From positions 1,612,001-1,676,000 of the forward strand of contig NZ_CP071090.1 in NCBI RefSeq assembly GCF_017301735.1: a stretch of 64,000 nucleotides of DNA, given 5' to 3'. Position 1 is the first letter of the stretch, and each line of letters opens with the position of its first letter. Position numbers and translations under genes: made by a program. Positions 1 through 7,956 of this stretch are shown in pieces. The DNA comes from Pyxidicoccus parkwaysis. Lineage in GTDB: Bacteria; Myxococcota; Myxococcia; Myxococcales; Myxococcaceae. The notes under the pieces are model-generated. The model ran no database searches, was not told where the DNA came from, and saw nothing but the letters and a program-made list of their open reading frames with translations.

Positions 1-1568
1 CCTACTCGACGCCGCCGTGGAACTGGCCCAACCGCCTGGACGGTGACTTCCCGGACCAGGTGGGCTGGGCGCGCGTGTCGCCGTCGCTGCTGCCCGCGGG
101 CGCGCGGATGCCCTTCGCGTTCATGATTTCCGACCGCCAGGGGCGTGAGCTGCGCGCGCAGCTTCAGGCGGGCCCGGTGAAGGTGGACGTGAACGTCGCC
201 ACCGAGACGTTCGAGGGGCACTACAACATCGTCAGCGGCGTCATCCCCGGTACGCGTTCCGGAGAGGAGGTCGTCATCACCGCGCACCTGGACCACTACA
301 AGCCGGGAGCGGATGACAATGCCTCGGGCTCGGCCACCGTGCTGGAGATGGTGCGCACGTATACGTCGCTCATCCGCCGGGGCGTGCTGCCGCCTCCGGT
401 GCGCACCCTGCGCGTGCTTTGGCTGCCGGAGTTCGAGGGCACCAACGATTGGTTCTCTCGCCACGCCAATGACCCGGTGCGGAGGGTGGCCAACTTCAAC
501 TTCGACATGCTCGGCGCGAGCCTGACGCGGACGCACTCGCGCTTCTCGGTGACGTACACGCCGGACTGGAATGCCAGCTTCGTCAATGCCGTGTCCGAGT
601 CCACCGTGGCCTTCATGAACCGCTTCAACAGCGTGGTGTATCCGCCGAGGAAGGACTTCCGCATCGGCTCCGTCACCGGCTCTCGGGACCCGCTGGATGC
701 GCATATGGAGCGCTACAGCCGGGGCTCGGACCACCAGCTCTTCAACGACTACGGCATTCCGGGCGTGGCCTTCTCCACCTGGCCGGATGACGCCTACCAC
801 ACCAGCGGCGACCGGCCGGAGAACGTGGACCCCACGCAGTTGCACCGCGCTGCCTTCGCGGGCCTGGCTTCTGTCACCGTCGCCGCGTGGGCGGATGGCA
901 CGGACGCGCTGGAGGTCGCGCGGCTGGTCTCGTTGCACGGCGTGCGGCGCGTGGCGGAGGATGAGTTCAATGCCCGCCGGGATATGGCCGCGGTCTCCGC
1001 TGCGGAACTGCCAGAGACCTACCGTCTGGCTCGCGCCGTGGTGAGTGCTGGATATCAGCGCGAGCGCGAGTCCCTGCGTTCCTGCGTTCCTCTGGGAGCT
1101 CCTGCTGCGCCGGTGCAGGCGATGGTGAAGGGGCTCGAGGCCGCTGAGGCCCAGGCACTGAAGCGACTGGAGGCGGATGGCAAGGCGCGTGGCGCGTCGC
1201 TGAAGGAGCCGGCTCCCACCGAGGCTGAACGCCGTGCGCGGGCCTTCGTTCCGCGCCGCGTGAAGGGCCAGGAGTTGGCGTCCTTCGACGAGGTGGCGGG
1301 CAAGGTTCGTCCGGAGGACAAGGCTCGGCTGGAGGCTGTGCAGGCCGCGATGACCGCCGCGACCACGGCACTGCGGGAGCGCGGGGAGTCGGAGCTGCGC
1401 TTCTACCAACTGCCTGATGCCATCGCGAGCTACGCCGATGGCAAGCGCTCCGTCGCGGACATCCGCGATGCGGCCTATGCCGAGTATGGCTATGCCTTGC
1501 CCGTGGATGCGCTCGTGGACCTCTTCGGACTGCTGGAGCAGGGTGGGGTGATGGCGCGGGCTCGTTGA
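1..1568 (+). CDS. M28 family zinc metallopeptidase, 5' truncated by window edge
   Basis: This is the C-terminal part of an aminopeptidase of the M28 family, which removes N-terminal residues using two zinc ions. The reading frame is open to the left edge; the first in-frame GTG is at 60, but about 19 codons before it are also coding, so the true start lies outside. Counting from the GTG at 60, the zinc ligands are visible in family order: AHLDHY (H76, D78), GADDNASG (D85), the glutamate in PEFEG (about 124-126), NFDMLG (D149) and YHTSGD. A helical C-terminal extension of about 200 residues ends in LLEQGGVMARAR. It is probably secreted, but the signal region is not in view. The coding tail is repeated twice after the stop codon (see the repeat at 1502-1709). 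I am sure of the family and not of the substrate. Confidence 0.88.
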   Translation, partial: YSTPPWNWPNRLDGDFPDQVGWARVSPSLLPAGARMPFAFMISDRQGRELRAQLQAGPVKVDVNVATETFEGHYNIVSGVIPGTRSGEEVVITAHLDHYKPGADDNASGSATVLEMVRTYTSLIRRGVLPPPVRTLRVLWLPEFEGTNDWFSRHANDPVRRVANFNFDMLGASLTRTHSRFSVTYTPDWNASFVNAVSESTVAFMNRFNSVVYPPRKDFRIGSVTGSRDPLDAHMERYSRGSDHQLFNDYGIPGVAFSTWPDDAYHTSGDRPENVDPTQLHRAAFAGLASVTVAAWADGTDALEVARLVSLHGVRRVAEDEFNARRDMAAVSAAELPETYRLARAVVSAGYQRERESLRSCVPLGAPAAPVQAMVKGLEAAEAQALKRLEADGKARGASLKEPAPTEAERRARAFVPRRVKGQELASFDEVAGKVRPEDKARLEAVQAAMTAATTALRERGESELRFYQLPDAIASYADGKRSVADIRDAAYAEYGYALPVDALVDLFGLLEQGGVMARAR

Positions 1569-1709
1569 GGCGGACTCGTGGTTCTCCTTGGGCTACTGGA
1601 GCGGGGCGGGGCCATGGCGCGGGCCTGTTGAGGGAGGACTCGTGGATGCACTCACGGACCTATCTGGTTCACTGGAGCAGGGCTGCATCACGACGCGGGC
1701 TCGGTGAGG
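1502..1709 (+). repeat. Three diverged copies of the M28 gene's C-terminal coding tail
   Basis: The last 59 bases of the peptidase gene (1512-1570, stop codon included) recur without gaps at 1575-1633 (47 of 59 identical) and at 1651-1709. Over a longer 69-base span, 1502-1570 against 1641-1709 is 51 of 69 identical. Copy 2 is in the same frame as the gene and would encode LVVLLGLLERGGAMARAC followed by a stop; the genuine tail is LVDLFGLLEQGGVMARAR. Seven of the 12 differences between copies 1 and 2 are at third codon positions. Copy 3 is more decayed. They look like remnants of old tandem duplications of the 3' end of the gene, now intergenic. The rest of 1569-1848 shows no gene. Confidence 0.8.
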
Positions 1710-1848
1710 ACACGAGCCCGCCTGAATGCCGTGTGGACCGTGCGTGGCGACCTTGCGATGGTGGCCGCCGGGGTGTCACGCGGGGACAAGGGGACACCTC
1801 GCGCCTGTGTGTTTCCTGAGTCGCGGCGGCTGTGTTGGACTCGGGGGG

Positions 1849-2993
1849 ATGCGCTCGAACACCCTGGTGGTTGCACTGACGTTGCTGGCGGGATGTGCCT
1901 CGGCTCCAGCGGTCAAGGCTTCTGCTCCAAAGGTTGCGCCGGCCGCACCGGCCTCGAAGCCCGCGGAGCCGCCAGAGGTGAGCCCGGCGTCGCCACCGTC
2001 CTCGCGCTACCGGCTGGAGAGCATCGAGGTCATCGGCTCCCATCGCTACTCGCGTGAGGAGTTGCTCGCGGCCTTCGGTGTTCCCGACGGCCGGGACGTG
2101 GACCTGTCGGATGACGCGCTCATCCGTGAGCTGAAGCAGGGCAAGGAGCGGCTCCTGTCGCGCTTTGCCTTCGCGCAGGTCCGGTGCGGCCTCAACAACT
2201 ACGAGGACACCCACGCCGTGTATGTGACGGTGAATCTCGTGGACGTCGGAGACGAGTGGCGCCTCGACTTCGACCCGGTTCCCGACGGTGCACCGGAGGA
2301 CCCGGACGGCCTGGTCGCTGCCTGGGCGCTGCCTGGGCGGACCTGGAGACGCAGGCCGGAGCGCTGTACCTCGCGGGAGAACTTCCCGTGAAGGATGGAC
2401 CGTGCCGCGCCTTCCACTGCGGGACGGGCTTCGCGCATCCCAAGCTCGCGCCGCTGGAGGCGCGCTTCATCTCGGGCGTGCCGGCTCACTTCGACGCACT
2501 GGTGAAGGTGCTGCGCACCGAGAAGGACGAGTACCGGCGCTCGCTGGTGCCCTTCCTGCTCGCGTACGGACGCACGCGTGAAGAGGTCGCGGAGGCGCTG
2601 CTGCCCTCGCTGCGGGATTCGAGCGACGCGGTTCGCAACAACGCGATGCGCGTGCTCTGGCAGACGCAGCGGGGAGCCTCGAAGCCGCTCGTGCCGCTCG
2701 CGCCCGTGGTGCGCGCGCTGCATGGACCGACGTTGGGGGACAGGAACAAGGCTTCGGTCCTGCTCGGCGCGGTGGTGGAGAAGGATGCCGCTCTGCGGGA
2801 CGCAGCGTTGCGCGGCGCCGGGCCGCTGCTGGTGGAGATGGTGGCCATGCGCTCGCGGGCGGACCGGGAAGGCTCCCTGCTCGCACTGCGGGCCCTGGCG
2901 GGGCGTGACCTGGGCGAGGACCCACGTGTGTGGAAGGCATGGGTGGAGTCGGCGCTCGCCAGGATTGGGGCAGGTGAAGCGGCTCAGAAGTGA
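1849..2993 (+). pseudogene. POTRA/HEAT-repeat lipoprotein, frameshifted by an 11-bp tandem duplication
   Basis: From the ATG at 1849 (preceded by a GGGGGG run) the protein begins with a lipoprotein signal, MRSNTLVVALTLLAGC, then an Ala/Pro-rich linker. A POTRA-like domain follows at about residues 55-132 (RLESIEVIGSHRYSREELL to YVTVNLVD). The frame is lost at 2316-2339, where the 11-mer CGCTGCCTGGG occurs twice in tandem. Removing one copy joins the first frame exactly to the second (LVAAWA then DLETQAGAL). The joined frame encodes HEAT-like repeats up to 2993, giving an intact protein of 377 residues. As it stands, translation stops at 2391 after about 180 residues. It could be a real pseudogene, a slippage-prone on/off gene, or a sequencing error. 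The domain call is by pattern and the substrate is unknown. Confidence 0.75.
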
Positions 2994-3120
2994 ACCGTCC
3001 GCGCGCCGTCAGGTGATGCGCTACGACCTGCACCCGACAGTCCCCTCGTCCGGCGGCGCTGGTCCGCGCGACACGTAAATCCCGCCTCACGGGGTGCTCG
3101 TTGATTCCTGCAACCACAAG

Positions 3121-3139
3121 GTCCGCTCGCGAAGCGGAC
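3121..3139 (+). promoter_or_regulatory. Small hairpin in the leader of the DUF2188 gene
   Basis: GTCCGCT and AGCGGAC form a perfect 7-bp stem with a 5-base loop, ending 17 bases before the start codon at 3157. It sits just upstream of the AGGGGG ribosome-binding sequence. It could be a terminator of the preceding gene or a leader structure; there is no T tract. Confidence 0.35.
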
Positions 3140-3156
3140 ATGCAGGGGGCACTCAC

Positions 3157-3396
3157 ATGGCGAAGAACATCGGTCGCGGCGATGGCGTCCATACCACTCC
3201 GAATCCGGAAGGTGCGGGCTGGGTCAATCAGGTGAAGGGGAAGGTGACGAGCAAGCACCGGCTCAAGGAGCGCGCGGTGGATGCGGGGCGGGAGCTGGCT
3301 CAGGAGCGGCGCATGGAGCACTTCATCCACAACACCGACGGCAGCATCGGGAAGCGGAACAGCTACGGCAACGACCCTCGCCAGTCGAAGGGGTAA
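3157..3396 (+). CDS. DUF2188 domain protein
   Basis: This 79-residue basic protein matches the small DUF2188 family: a GWVNQVKG segment, a central basic helix (RAVDAGRELAQERR), then FIHNTDGSIGKRNSYGNDP, the family's characteristic end. The start is placed at the ATG at 3157 because AGGGGG lies at the right distance before it; the frame is open further upstream but without a good site. It has no signal peptide or membrane segment, so it is probably cytoplasmic. The family has no well-defined biochemical role that I can name, and the neighbours give no clue. Confidence 0.75.
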   Translation: MAKNIGRGDGVHTTPNPEGAGWVNQVKGKVTSKHRLKERAVDAGRELAQERRMEHFIHNTDGSIGKRNSYGNDPRQSKG

Positions 3397-3450
3397 TGAC
3401 GTCCGGCCGGGGTGCCACCTGGACCGGGGGACCGGGGGCAGCGGCCGGAG

Positions 3451-3825
3451 TCAGTGGGAGACCGGAGGAGAGAACTCCCGGGTGAGGTGATGGAAGAGCT
3501 GCTCCATCCACCGGAAGTGCTCCTCCTCATCGGGCGTGAGGGGCGTGCGCATCCACGCGAGGACGGACGGTCTCCATTGCAGCAGCGTGGCCAGCAGCTC
3601 GGCCTTGCGACCCAACTCCTGCGCGGCCCGGCAGTAGCCGATGAGGGCTACCGACGCCGCCGAACGACACCAAGGGGCCTCGAGGTCGACGCCTCGTGCC
3701 CCGAGTATCGCGAGCGCATCCACGTAGGCGTGCAACGCGGCTTCGATGTTCCCAGCCTGCTGCGCACGGTCCGCCGCGCCTATTTTTCGGGCGGCTCGCA
3801 TGCCGGAGAGAAGTGAGCAGAACAT
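3451..3825 (-). CDS. Hypothetical helical protein downstream of nrdB
   Basis: A 124-residue protein with no family I recognise. It is rich in Ala and Leu helices (RAQQAGNIEAALHAYVDALAIL, in part) that resemble a single TPR-like helical pair, followed by an acidic-aromatic segment (DEEEHFRWMEQLFHHL). The start is the ATG at 3825, preceded on the minus strand by CTGGAGG at ideal spacing; the longer upstream frame crosses the nrdB terminator and is unlikely. It lies 76 bases after nrdB on the same strand but behind a strong hairpin, so co-expression with nrdAB would need read-through. Confidence 0.6.
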   Translation of the reverse strand: MFCSLLSGMRAARKIGAADRAQQAGNIEAALHAYVDALAILGARGVDLEAPWCRSAASVALIGYCRAAQELGRKAELLATLLQWRPSVLAWMRTPLTPDEEEHFRWMEQLFHHLTREFSPPVSH

Positions 3826-3836
3826 GGTGCCTCCAG

Positions 3837-3876
3837 CAAAACGGCCCGGTCCTCCTGGATGCGGAGGGCCGGGCCG
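3837..3876 (-). terminator. Terminator after nrdB
   Basis: On the minus strand a stem of about 13-14 bp (arms 3842-3855 and 3863-3876, one G-T pair, 7-base loop) is followed by TTTTG. It lies just beyond the nrdB stop at 3902 and before the next start at 3825, as expected for an intrinsic terminator with a short T tract. Confidence 0.65.
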
Positions 3877-3901
3877 GAAGGCGTGACCTGCGACGGAAGG
3901 C

Positions 3902-4912
3902 TCAGAACGCCGCGTCGAACACCACGTCCGTCGCCGCACCCACGCCGACCGCCACCTGGTACGAGGACACGCGGCGCTCGAAGAAGTTGGTGAGCTCCTG
4001 CACGTCCTGCAGGTCCATGAAGTGCAGCGGGTTCTTCGTCTTGAAGATGGGAGCGATGCCCAGCATCTGCAGGCGCTGGTCCGCCACGTACTCCAGGTAG
4101 CCGCGCATCTCCTGCACGGACAGACCCATGACGCCGCCGCTCAGCAAGTCTTGAGCGAACTGCGTCTCGCACTCCACCGCCTCACGGAGCATCGTCACGA
4201 CGTCGCGCTCCATCTGCGCGTCGAAGAGGTCCGGCTCCTCCTTGCGTGCCACCTGGATGGCCTCGAACGCGAAGGCCATGTGCGCGCTCTCGTCGCGGAA
4301 CACCCAGTTCGTCCCCGCCGCCAGGCCGTTCAGCAGGCCCTTGCTGCGCAGGAAGTACACGTAGGCGAACGCCGCGAAGAAGAAGAGCCCCTCGATGCAG
4401 CCCGCGAAGCAGATGAGGTTCAGCAGGAACTTCCGCCGCTCCTCCTTCGTGCGCAGTTGGTCCAGCCCGTGGATGCTGTCCATCCACTTCATGCAGAAGC
4501 GCGCCTTGCGCTGGATGGACGGAATGTTGTCGATGGCCGCGAAGGCCTTCGCCCGCTCCGCCGGGTCCGGCACGTACGTGTCCAGCAGCGTCAGGTAGAA
4601 CTGGACGTGCAGCGCCTCCTCGAAGAGCTGGCGCGACAGGTACATGCGCGCCTCGGGCGCGTTGATGTGCTTGTAGAGGTTCAGCACCAGGTTGTTGCCG
4701 ACGATGCTGTCCCCCGTCGCGAAGAACGCCACCAGCCGGTGGATGAGGTGGCGCTCCGCGTCCGTCATCTTCGACCGCAAGTCCACCAGGTCCGTGGAGA
4801 AGTCCACCTCCTCCACTGTCCACGTGTTCTTGATGCTGTTGCGGTACATCTCGAAGAACTGCGGGTACGCCATCGGGCGCAGCGTCAGGTTCAGTCCAGG
4901 GTTCAGCAGCAT
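3902..4912 (-). CDS. nrdB: Ribonucleoside-diphosphate reductase, beta (small) subunit
   Basis: This is the class I ribonucleotide reductase small subunit, which holds the dimetal centre and radical that start reduction of ribonucleotides to deoxyribonucleotides. At 336 residues it is of normal length. The metal ligands are all visible: D68 (TGDSI), E99 and H102 (EEALH), E174 (IEGLF), E208 and H211 (RDESAH). Y106 in HVQFY occupies the place of the radical tyrosine of class Ia enzymes, so a tyrosyl radical is likely rather than the tyrosine-free class Ic type. It follows nrdA by 114 bases on the same strand and ends in a hairpin terminator. Both genes are probably expressed from the NrdR-box promoter upstream of nrdA. 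Confidence 0.95.
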   Translation of the reverse strand: MLLNPGLNLTLRPMAYPQFFEMYRNSIKNTWTVEEVDFSTDLVDLRSKMTDAERHLIHRLVAFFATGDSIVGNNLVLNLYKHINAPEARMYLSRQLFEEALHVQFYLTLLDTYVPDPAERAKAFAAIDNIPSIQRKARFCMKWMDSIHGLDQLRTKEERRKFLLNLICFAGCIEGLFFFAAFAYVYFLRSKGLLNGLAAGTNWVFRDESAHMAFAFEAIQVARKEEPDLFDAQMERDVVTMLREAVECETQFAQDLLSGGVMGLSVQEMRGYLEYVADQRLQMLGIAPIFKTKNPLHFMDLQDVQELTNFFERRVSSYQVAVGVGAATDVVFDAAF

Positions 4913-4996
4913 TGCTTCGGTGCTCCTTGCGCCGCGCGCGCCGGGTTCTTCCTACAGAGTTCTTCGAGATGTCCGTGCTTCAGCGAGGCCGGCCGG

Positions 4997-5054
4997 GGCA
5001 GGCCTCGCACTGCTCGGAGGGCGGGCCTACTGGCAGGCCTCGCACGCCTCGGGG
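4997..5054 (-). repeat. Near-direct repeat of the nrdA 3' tail, one copy after the stop
   Basis: The 23 bases coding for the NrdA C-terminal cysteine tail (5032-5054) recur at 4997-5019, downstream of the stop codon, with 20 of 23 identical and a 14-base identical core. Read in a different frame, the extra copy encodes SEQCEACPGRPR, echoing the real ending PEACEACQ. It lies in the nrdA-nrdB gap. Confidence 0.7.
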
Positions 5055-7576
5055 TTCTCCAGCGAGCAGGCCACCGCCTCGGCCTCCGTCGCCTTCGCCG
5101 CCGGGACAGGGGCCGCCACCGGCGCCGCAGTGGCCGTGCCGCCCGCGCCCACCGTGGCCTTCGCAATCCTCGTCGCCGGACGCGAGCGCAGGTAGTACGT
5201 GGTCTTCAGCCCCTTCTGCCATGCGTAGAAGTACATCGACGACAGCTTGCCGATGTTCGGCGTCTCCACGAAGAGGTTGAGCGACTGGCTCTGGTCGATG
5301 AAGGCCCCGCGGTCCGCGCCCATGTCGATGAGCGAGCGCATCGGAATCTCCCAGGCCGTCCGGTACACCTGACGCAGGTGCTCCGGCAGCTCGGTGATGT
5401 CCTGCACGCTGCCTTCCGCCATCTTGATGCGGTTGCGGACGTTCTCGTTCCACAGCCCCAGCGCCTGGAGGTCTCGCACCAGGTAGCGGTTCACCTGGAG
5501 GAAGTCGCCCGACAGCGTCTCGCGCTTGAACAGGTTGGACACCTGCGGCTCGATGCACTCGTAGCAGCCCACAATCGAGGCAATCGTCGCGGTGGGTGCA
5601 ATGGCAATCATCAGCGAGTTGCGCAGGCCGTGCTTCTGGATGCGCTCACGCAGCGCATCCCAGCGCGCCGAGTCCTCGGGGACGAGGCCCCAGGCGTCGA
5701 ACTGGAGCTCGCCCTTCGCCGCGCGCGTCTCCGGGAAGGAGGGGTGCGCACCGAACTGCTCGGCCAGCTCGCACGAGGTGGACAGCGCCGCGTAGTAGAT
5801 CTCCTCCGAAATCTTCTTCGACAGCGCGCGGGCCTCGGGCGCGTCGAAGGGCAGGCGGAGCTGGAAGAACACGTCCTGCAGGCCCATCAGCCCCAGGCCC
5901 ACCGGGCGCCAGCGCAGGTTGGACGAGGCGGCGTTGGGGATGGGGTAGTAGTTGAGGTCGATGACCCGGTCCAACTGCTTCAGCGCGAGCTGGGCGTTGG
6001 CGCGCAGGCGCTCGAAGTCGAACTTCCCGTCCACCACCATGCGGCCCAGGTTCAGCGAGCCCAGGTTGCACACCGCCGTCTCACCCTGGCTCGTCACCTC
6101 CAGGATTTCGGTGCACAGGTTGGACAGGTGGATGACGTTGCCGTCCCTGCCCGTCTGGTTGCTCTTGCGGTTGCTGATGTCCTTGAAGGTCATCCAGCCG
6201 TTGCCCGTCTGCGCCAGCGTCTTCATCATCCGGGCATACAGGTCGCGCGCCTTCACCTTGCGCATGGCCAGGCCCTTCGCCTCGGCCTCGGCGTAGGCCG
6301 TGTCGAAGGCCTCGCCGTACAGGTCCGTCAGGTGGGGCACCACCTTCGGGTCGAACAGGCTCCACTCGCCGTCCGCCTCCACGCGCTTCATGAAGAGGTC
6401 CGGCACCCAGTTGGCCAGGTTCAGGTTGTGCGTGCGGCGGGCCTCGTCGCCGGTGTTGTCACGCAGCTCGAGGAAGTCCTCGATGTCCGCGTGCCACGTC
6501 TCCAGGTACACGCAGCAGGCGCCCTTGCGCTTTCCGCCCTGATTCACGGCGGCGACGGAGGCGTCCAGCGTCTTCAGCCAGGGGACGATGCCGTTGGAGT
6601 GGCCGTTGGTGGAGCGGATGAGCGAGCCGCGCGCGCGCACGCGGTGGTACGCCACGCCGATGCCGCCGGAGAACTTCGACAGCATCGCGATGTCCGAGTA
6701 CTTCCGGTAGATGGCGTCCAGCTCGTCCGCGGGCGAGTCCAGGAGGAAGCAGCTGGAGAGCTGCTCGTGGCGCGTGCCCGAGTTGAACAGGGTGGGCGAG
6801 CTGGGCATGTACTCCAGCGAGCTGAACAGGCGGTACAGCTCGATGGCCTCGCGCGCGTTGTCGCCGGAGAGCGCGCACGCCACGCGGAGGAAGAACTCCT
6901 GCGGCGTCTCCAGCACCTCGCGCGTCACCGGGTTCTTCAAGAGGTACCGGTCATAGACGGTGCGCAGGCCGAAGTACTCGAAGAGGTCGTTGCGCGACGG
7001 GTCGATGGCGGCGTTGAGCTTGCGCGCGTTGGCCTGGACGAACTGGAGCAGCCGGTCCGCGATGAGGCCGTGCTTGTGGCCCGCGGCGATGGACTGGCTG
7101 AAGGAGTGAATCTCCTGGTTGCTGACCTCCTTCTGGATGAAGGCGGCCAACAGGCGCGCGGAGAGGCGGCCGTACTCGGGCTCCTCGGCGATGAGGGCCG
7201 CGGCCGTCTGGATGGAGAGGCTGTCCAGCTCGCGCGTGGTGGCGCCGTCGTAGAGGCCGGAGATGGTCTTCGTGGCCACGCGCATGACGTCCACGCGGGG
7301 CAGGCCCACGCAGCAGCGGCCCACGGCGCGCACAATCTTGTTGAGGTCCACCGGCTCGTTGGAGCCGTTGCGCTTCTTCACGCGCATCGTGGTGGAGGTG
7401 AACTCGGCCGGAGCGTTCTCAGCGGCCGCTGGCACTGGCGTGGCACTCACGGATGGCACCGCATGGCCGTTGGTGGCGGGCGGGACGGCCAGGTTGGCGG
7501 CAGCGGGCTTCACGGGCGTTTCGAAGTTCACGAGCGGCTCACTCCGGACAAAGGCGTGGCCCTTGGGCAGACACAC
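5027..7576 (-). CDS. nrdA: Ribonucleoside-diphosphate reductase, alpha (large) subunit
   Basis: The catalytic subunit of class I ribonucleotide reductase, 849 residues. After a poorly conserved Ala/Pro-rich N-terminus, an ATP-cone allosteric domain starts near residue 64 (MRVKKRNGSNEPVDLNKIV). Active-site elements are all present: the SSCFLLDSP cysteine, NLCTE (Asn, radical Cys, Glu), AVCNLGSLNLG (partner Cys) and the TTYYL tyrosine pair of the radical path. The C-terminus CEACQ is the thioredoxin-reducible swinging arm. The annotated start is a GTG at 7576 without a clear ribosome site; an internal ATG at 7387, exactly at the ATP cone, is an alternative. It is probably co-transcribed with nrdB. 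Confidence 0.93.
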   Translation of the reverse strand: MCLPKGHAFVRSEPLVNFETPVKPAAANLAVPPATNGHAVPSVSATPVPAAAENAPAEFTSTTMRVKKRNGSNEPVDLNKIVRAVGRCCVGLPRVDVMRVATKTISGLYDGATTRELDSLSIQTAAALIAEEPEYGRLSARLLAAFIQKEVSNQEIHSFSQSIAAGHKHGLIADRLLQFVQANARKLNAAIDPSRNDLFEYFGLRTVYDRYLLKNPVTREVLETPQEFFLRVACALSGDNAREAIELYRLFSSLEYMPSSPTLFNSGTRHEQLSSCFLLDSPADELDAIYRKYSDIAMLSKFSGGIGVAYHRVRARGSLIRSTNGHSNGIVPWLKTLDASVAAVNQGGKRKGACCVYLETWHADIEDFLELRDNTGDEARRTHNLNLANWVPDLFMKRVEADGEWSLFDPKVVPHLTDLYGEAFDTAYAEAEAKGLAMRKVKARDLYARMMKTLAQTGNGWMTFKDISNRKSNQTGRDGNVIHLSNLCTEILEVTSQGETAVCNLGSLNLGRMVVDGKFDFERLRANAQLALKQLDRVIDLNYYPIPNAASSNLRWRPVGLGLMGLQDVFFQLRLPFDAPEARALSKKISEEIYYAALSTSCELAEQFGAHPSFPETRAAKGELQFDAWGLVPEDSARWDALRERIQKHGLRNSLMIAIAPTATIASIVGCYECIEPQVSNLFKRETLSGDFLQVNRYLVRDLQALGLWNENVRNRIKMAEGSVQDITELPEHLRQVYRTAWEIPMRSLIDMGADRGAFIDQSQSLNLFVETPNIGKLSSMYFYAWQKGLKTTYYLRSRPATRIAKATVGAGGTATAAPVAAPVPAAKATEAEAVACSLENPEACEACQ

Positions 7577-7656
7577 GAGTGGCTGCCCCGGGGGGGCGGA
7601 CCCCAGGTCACGCTACTGGAAATATGTTCAGGAAGGGCTACAGGCTGACGGGGGGC

Positions 7657-7707
7657 GGGAATCTGCGACAACGTATGAGGTCGATGGCTGTTGTACGCAA
7701 GATTCCC
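7657..7707 (-). promoter_or_regulatory. Large stem-loop in the nrdA leader
   Basis: In the nrdA 5' leader, GGGAATCT, GCG and ACAAC pair with their complements to give 16 base pairs with two single-base bulges and a 17-base loop (arms 7657-7672 and 7690-7707). It lies about 80-130 bases before the GTG start. No T tract follows, so it is not an obvious terminator. It could be an attenuating or stabilising leader structure. I could not fit it to a known riboswitch class. Confidence 0.5.
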
Positions 7708-7761
7708 ACAACCCCTCCTCAGCCCCACGTCACAGCCGGGTCTCCGGTGGGGCACCGTCGA

Positions 7762-7813
7762 CCGGCCACAAGCTATGGGGGGGTATCCAGCATGTCAACG
7801 CGAGATCTAGTGC
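7762..7813 (-). promoter_or_regulatory. nrdA promoter with two NrdR-box-like sites
   Basis: On the minus strand a perfect -35 TTGACA (7793-7798) is followed after 17 bases by TAGCTT (7770-7775). Two 16-base sites overlap these elements: gcactagatctcgcgt (7798-7813) touches the -35 and cccccatagcttgtgg (7766-7781) contains the -10. Each matches 11 of 16 positions of the NrdR box consensus ACACwATATATwGTGT. The gap between them is 16 bases (32 start to start), the usual NrdR spacing of about three helical turns. The placement suggests repression of nrdAB by NrdR-nucleotide complexes. The nrdR gene is not in the window. Confidence 0.6.
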
Positions 7814-7956
7814 CCGGCTGGGCCCGATCATTGCAATCTATGATCGATCTCCAACACGTTTCGTCACGTTGTGATTACGACACTCGGTGAGACGCTCAGG
7901 GACGTGTTGTATGGGCTCCCTGGATTCCATCCTGGACGGTCGGAATTGGCGCCGAA

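Larger units (their letters stand above)
7577..7956. other. 380-base non-coding stretch upstream of nrdA
   Basis: It holds, on the minus strand, the nrdA promoter with NrdR-like boxes (7762-7813) and the leader stem-loop (7657-7707). The part at 7814-7956, between the promoter and the end of the next gene, is AT-richer than the surroundings (for example around 7829-7880), as upstream promoter DNA often is. I see no small gene in it. Confidence 0.6.

Noticed and set aside
4022-7648. A 1208-codon frame on the plus strand opposite nrdA-nrdB
   Set aside because: It is the mirror of two unmistakable genes and has a biased His/Val/Leu/Arg composition with no recognisable motif.
7720-7760. A cobalamin-riboswitch-like B12 box (CCGGAGACCCGGC) in the nrdA leader
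   Set aside because: Only the box resembles the consensus. The upstream core elements expected before it are absent, and it falls too near the predicted transcription start.
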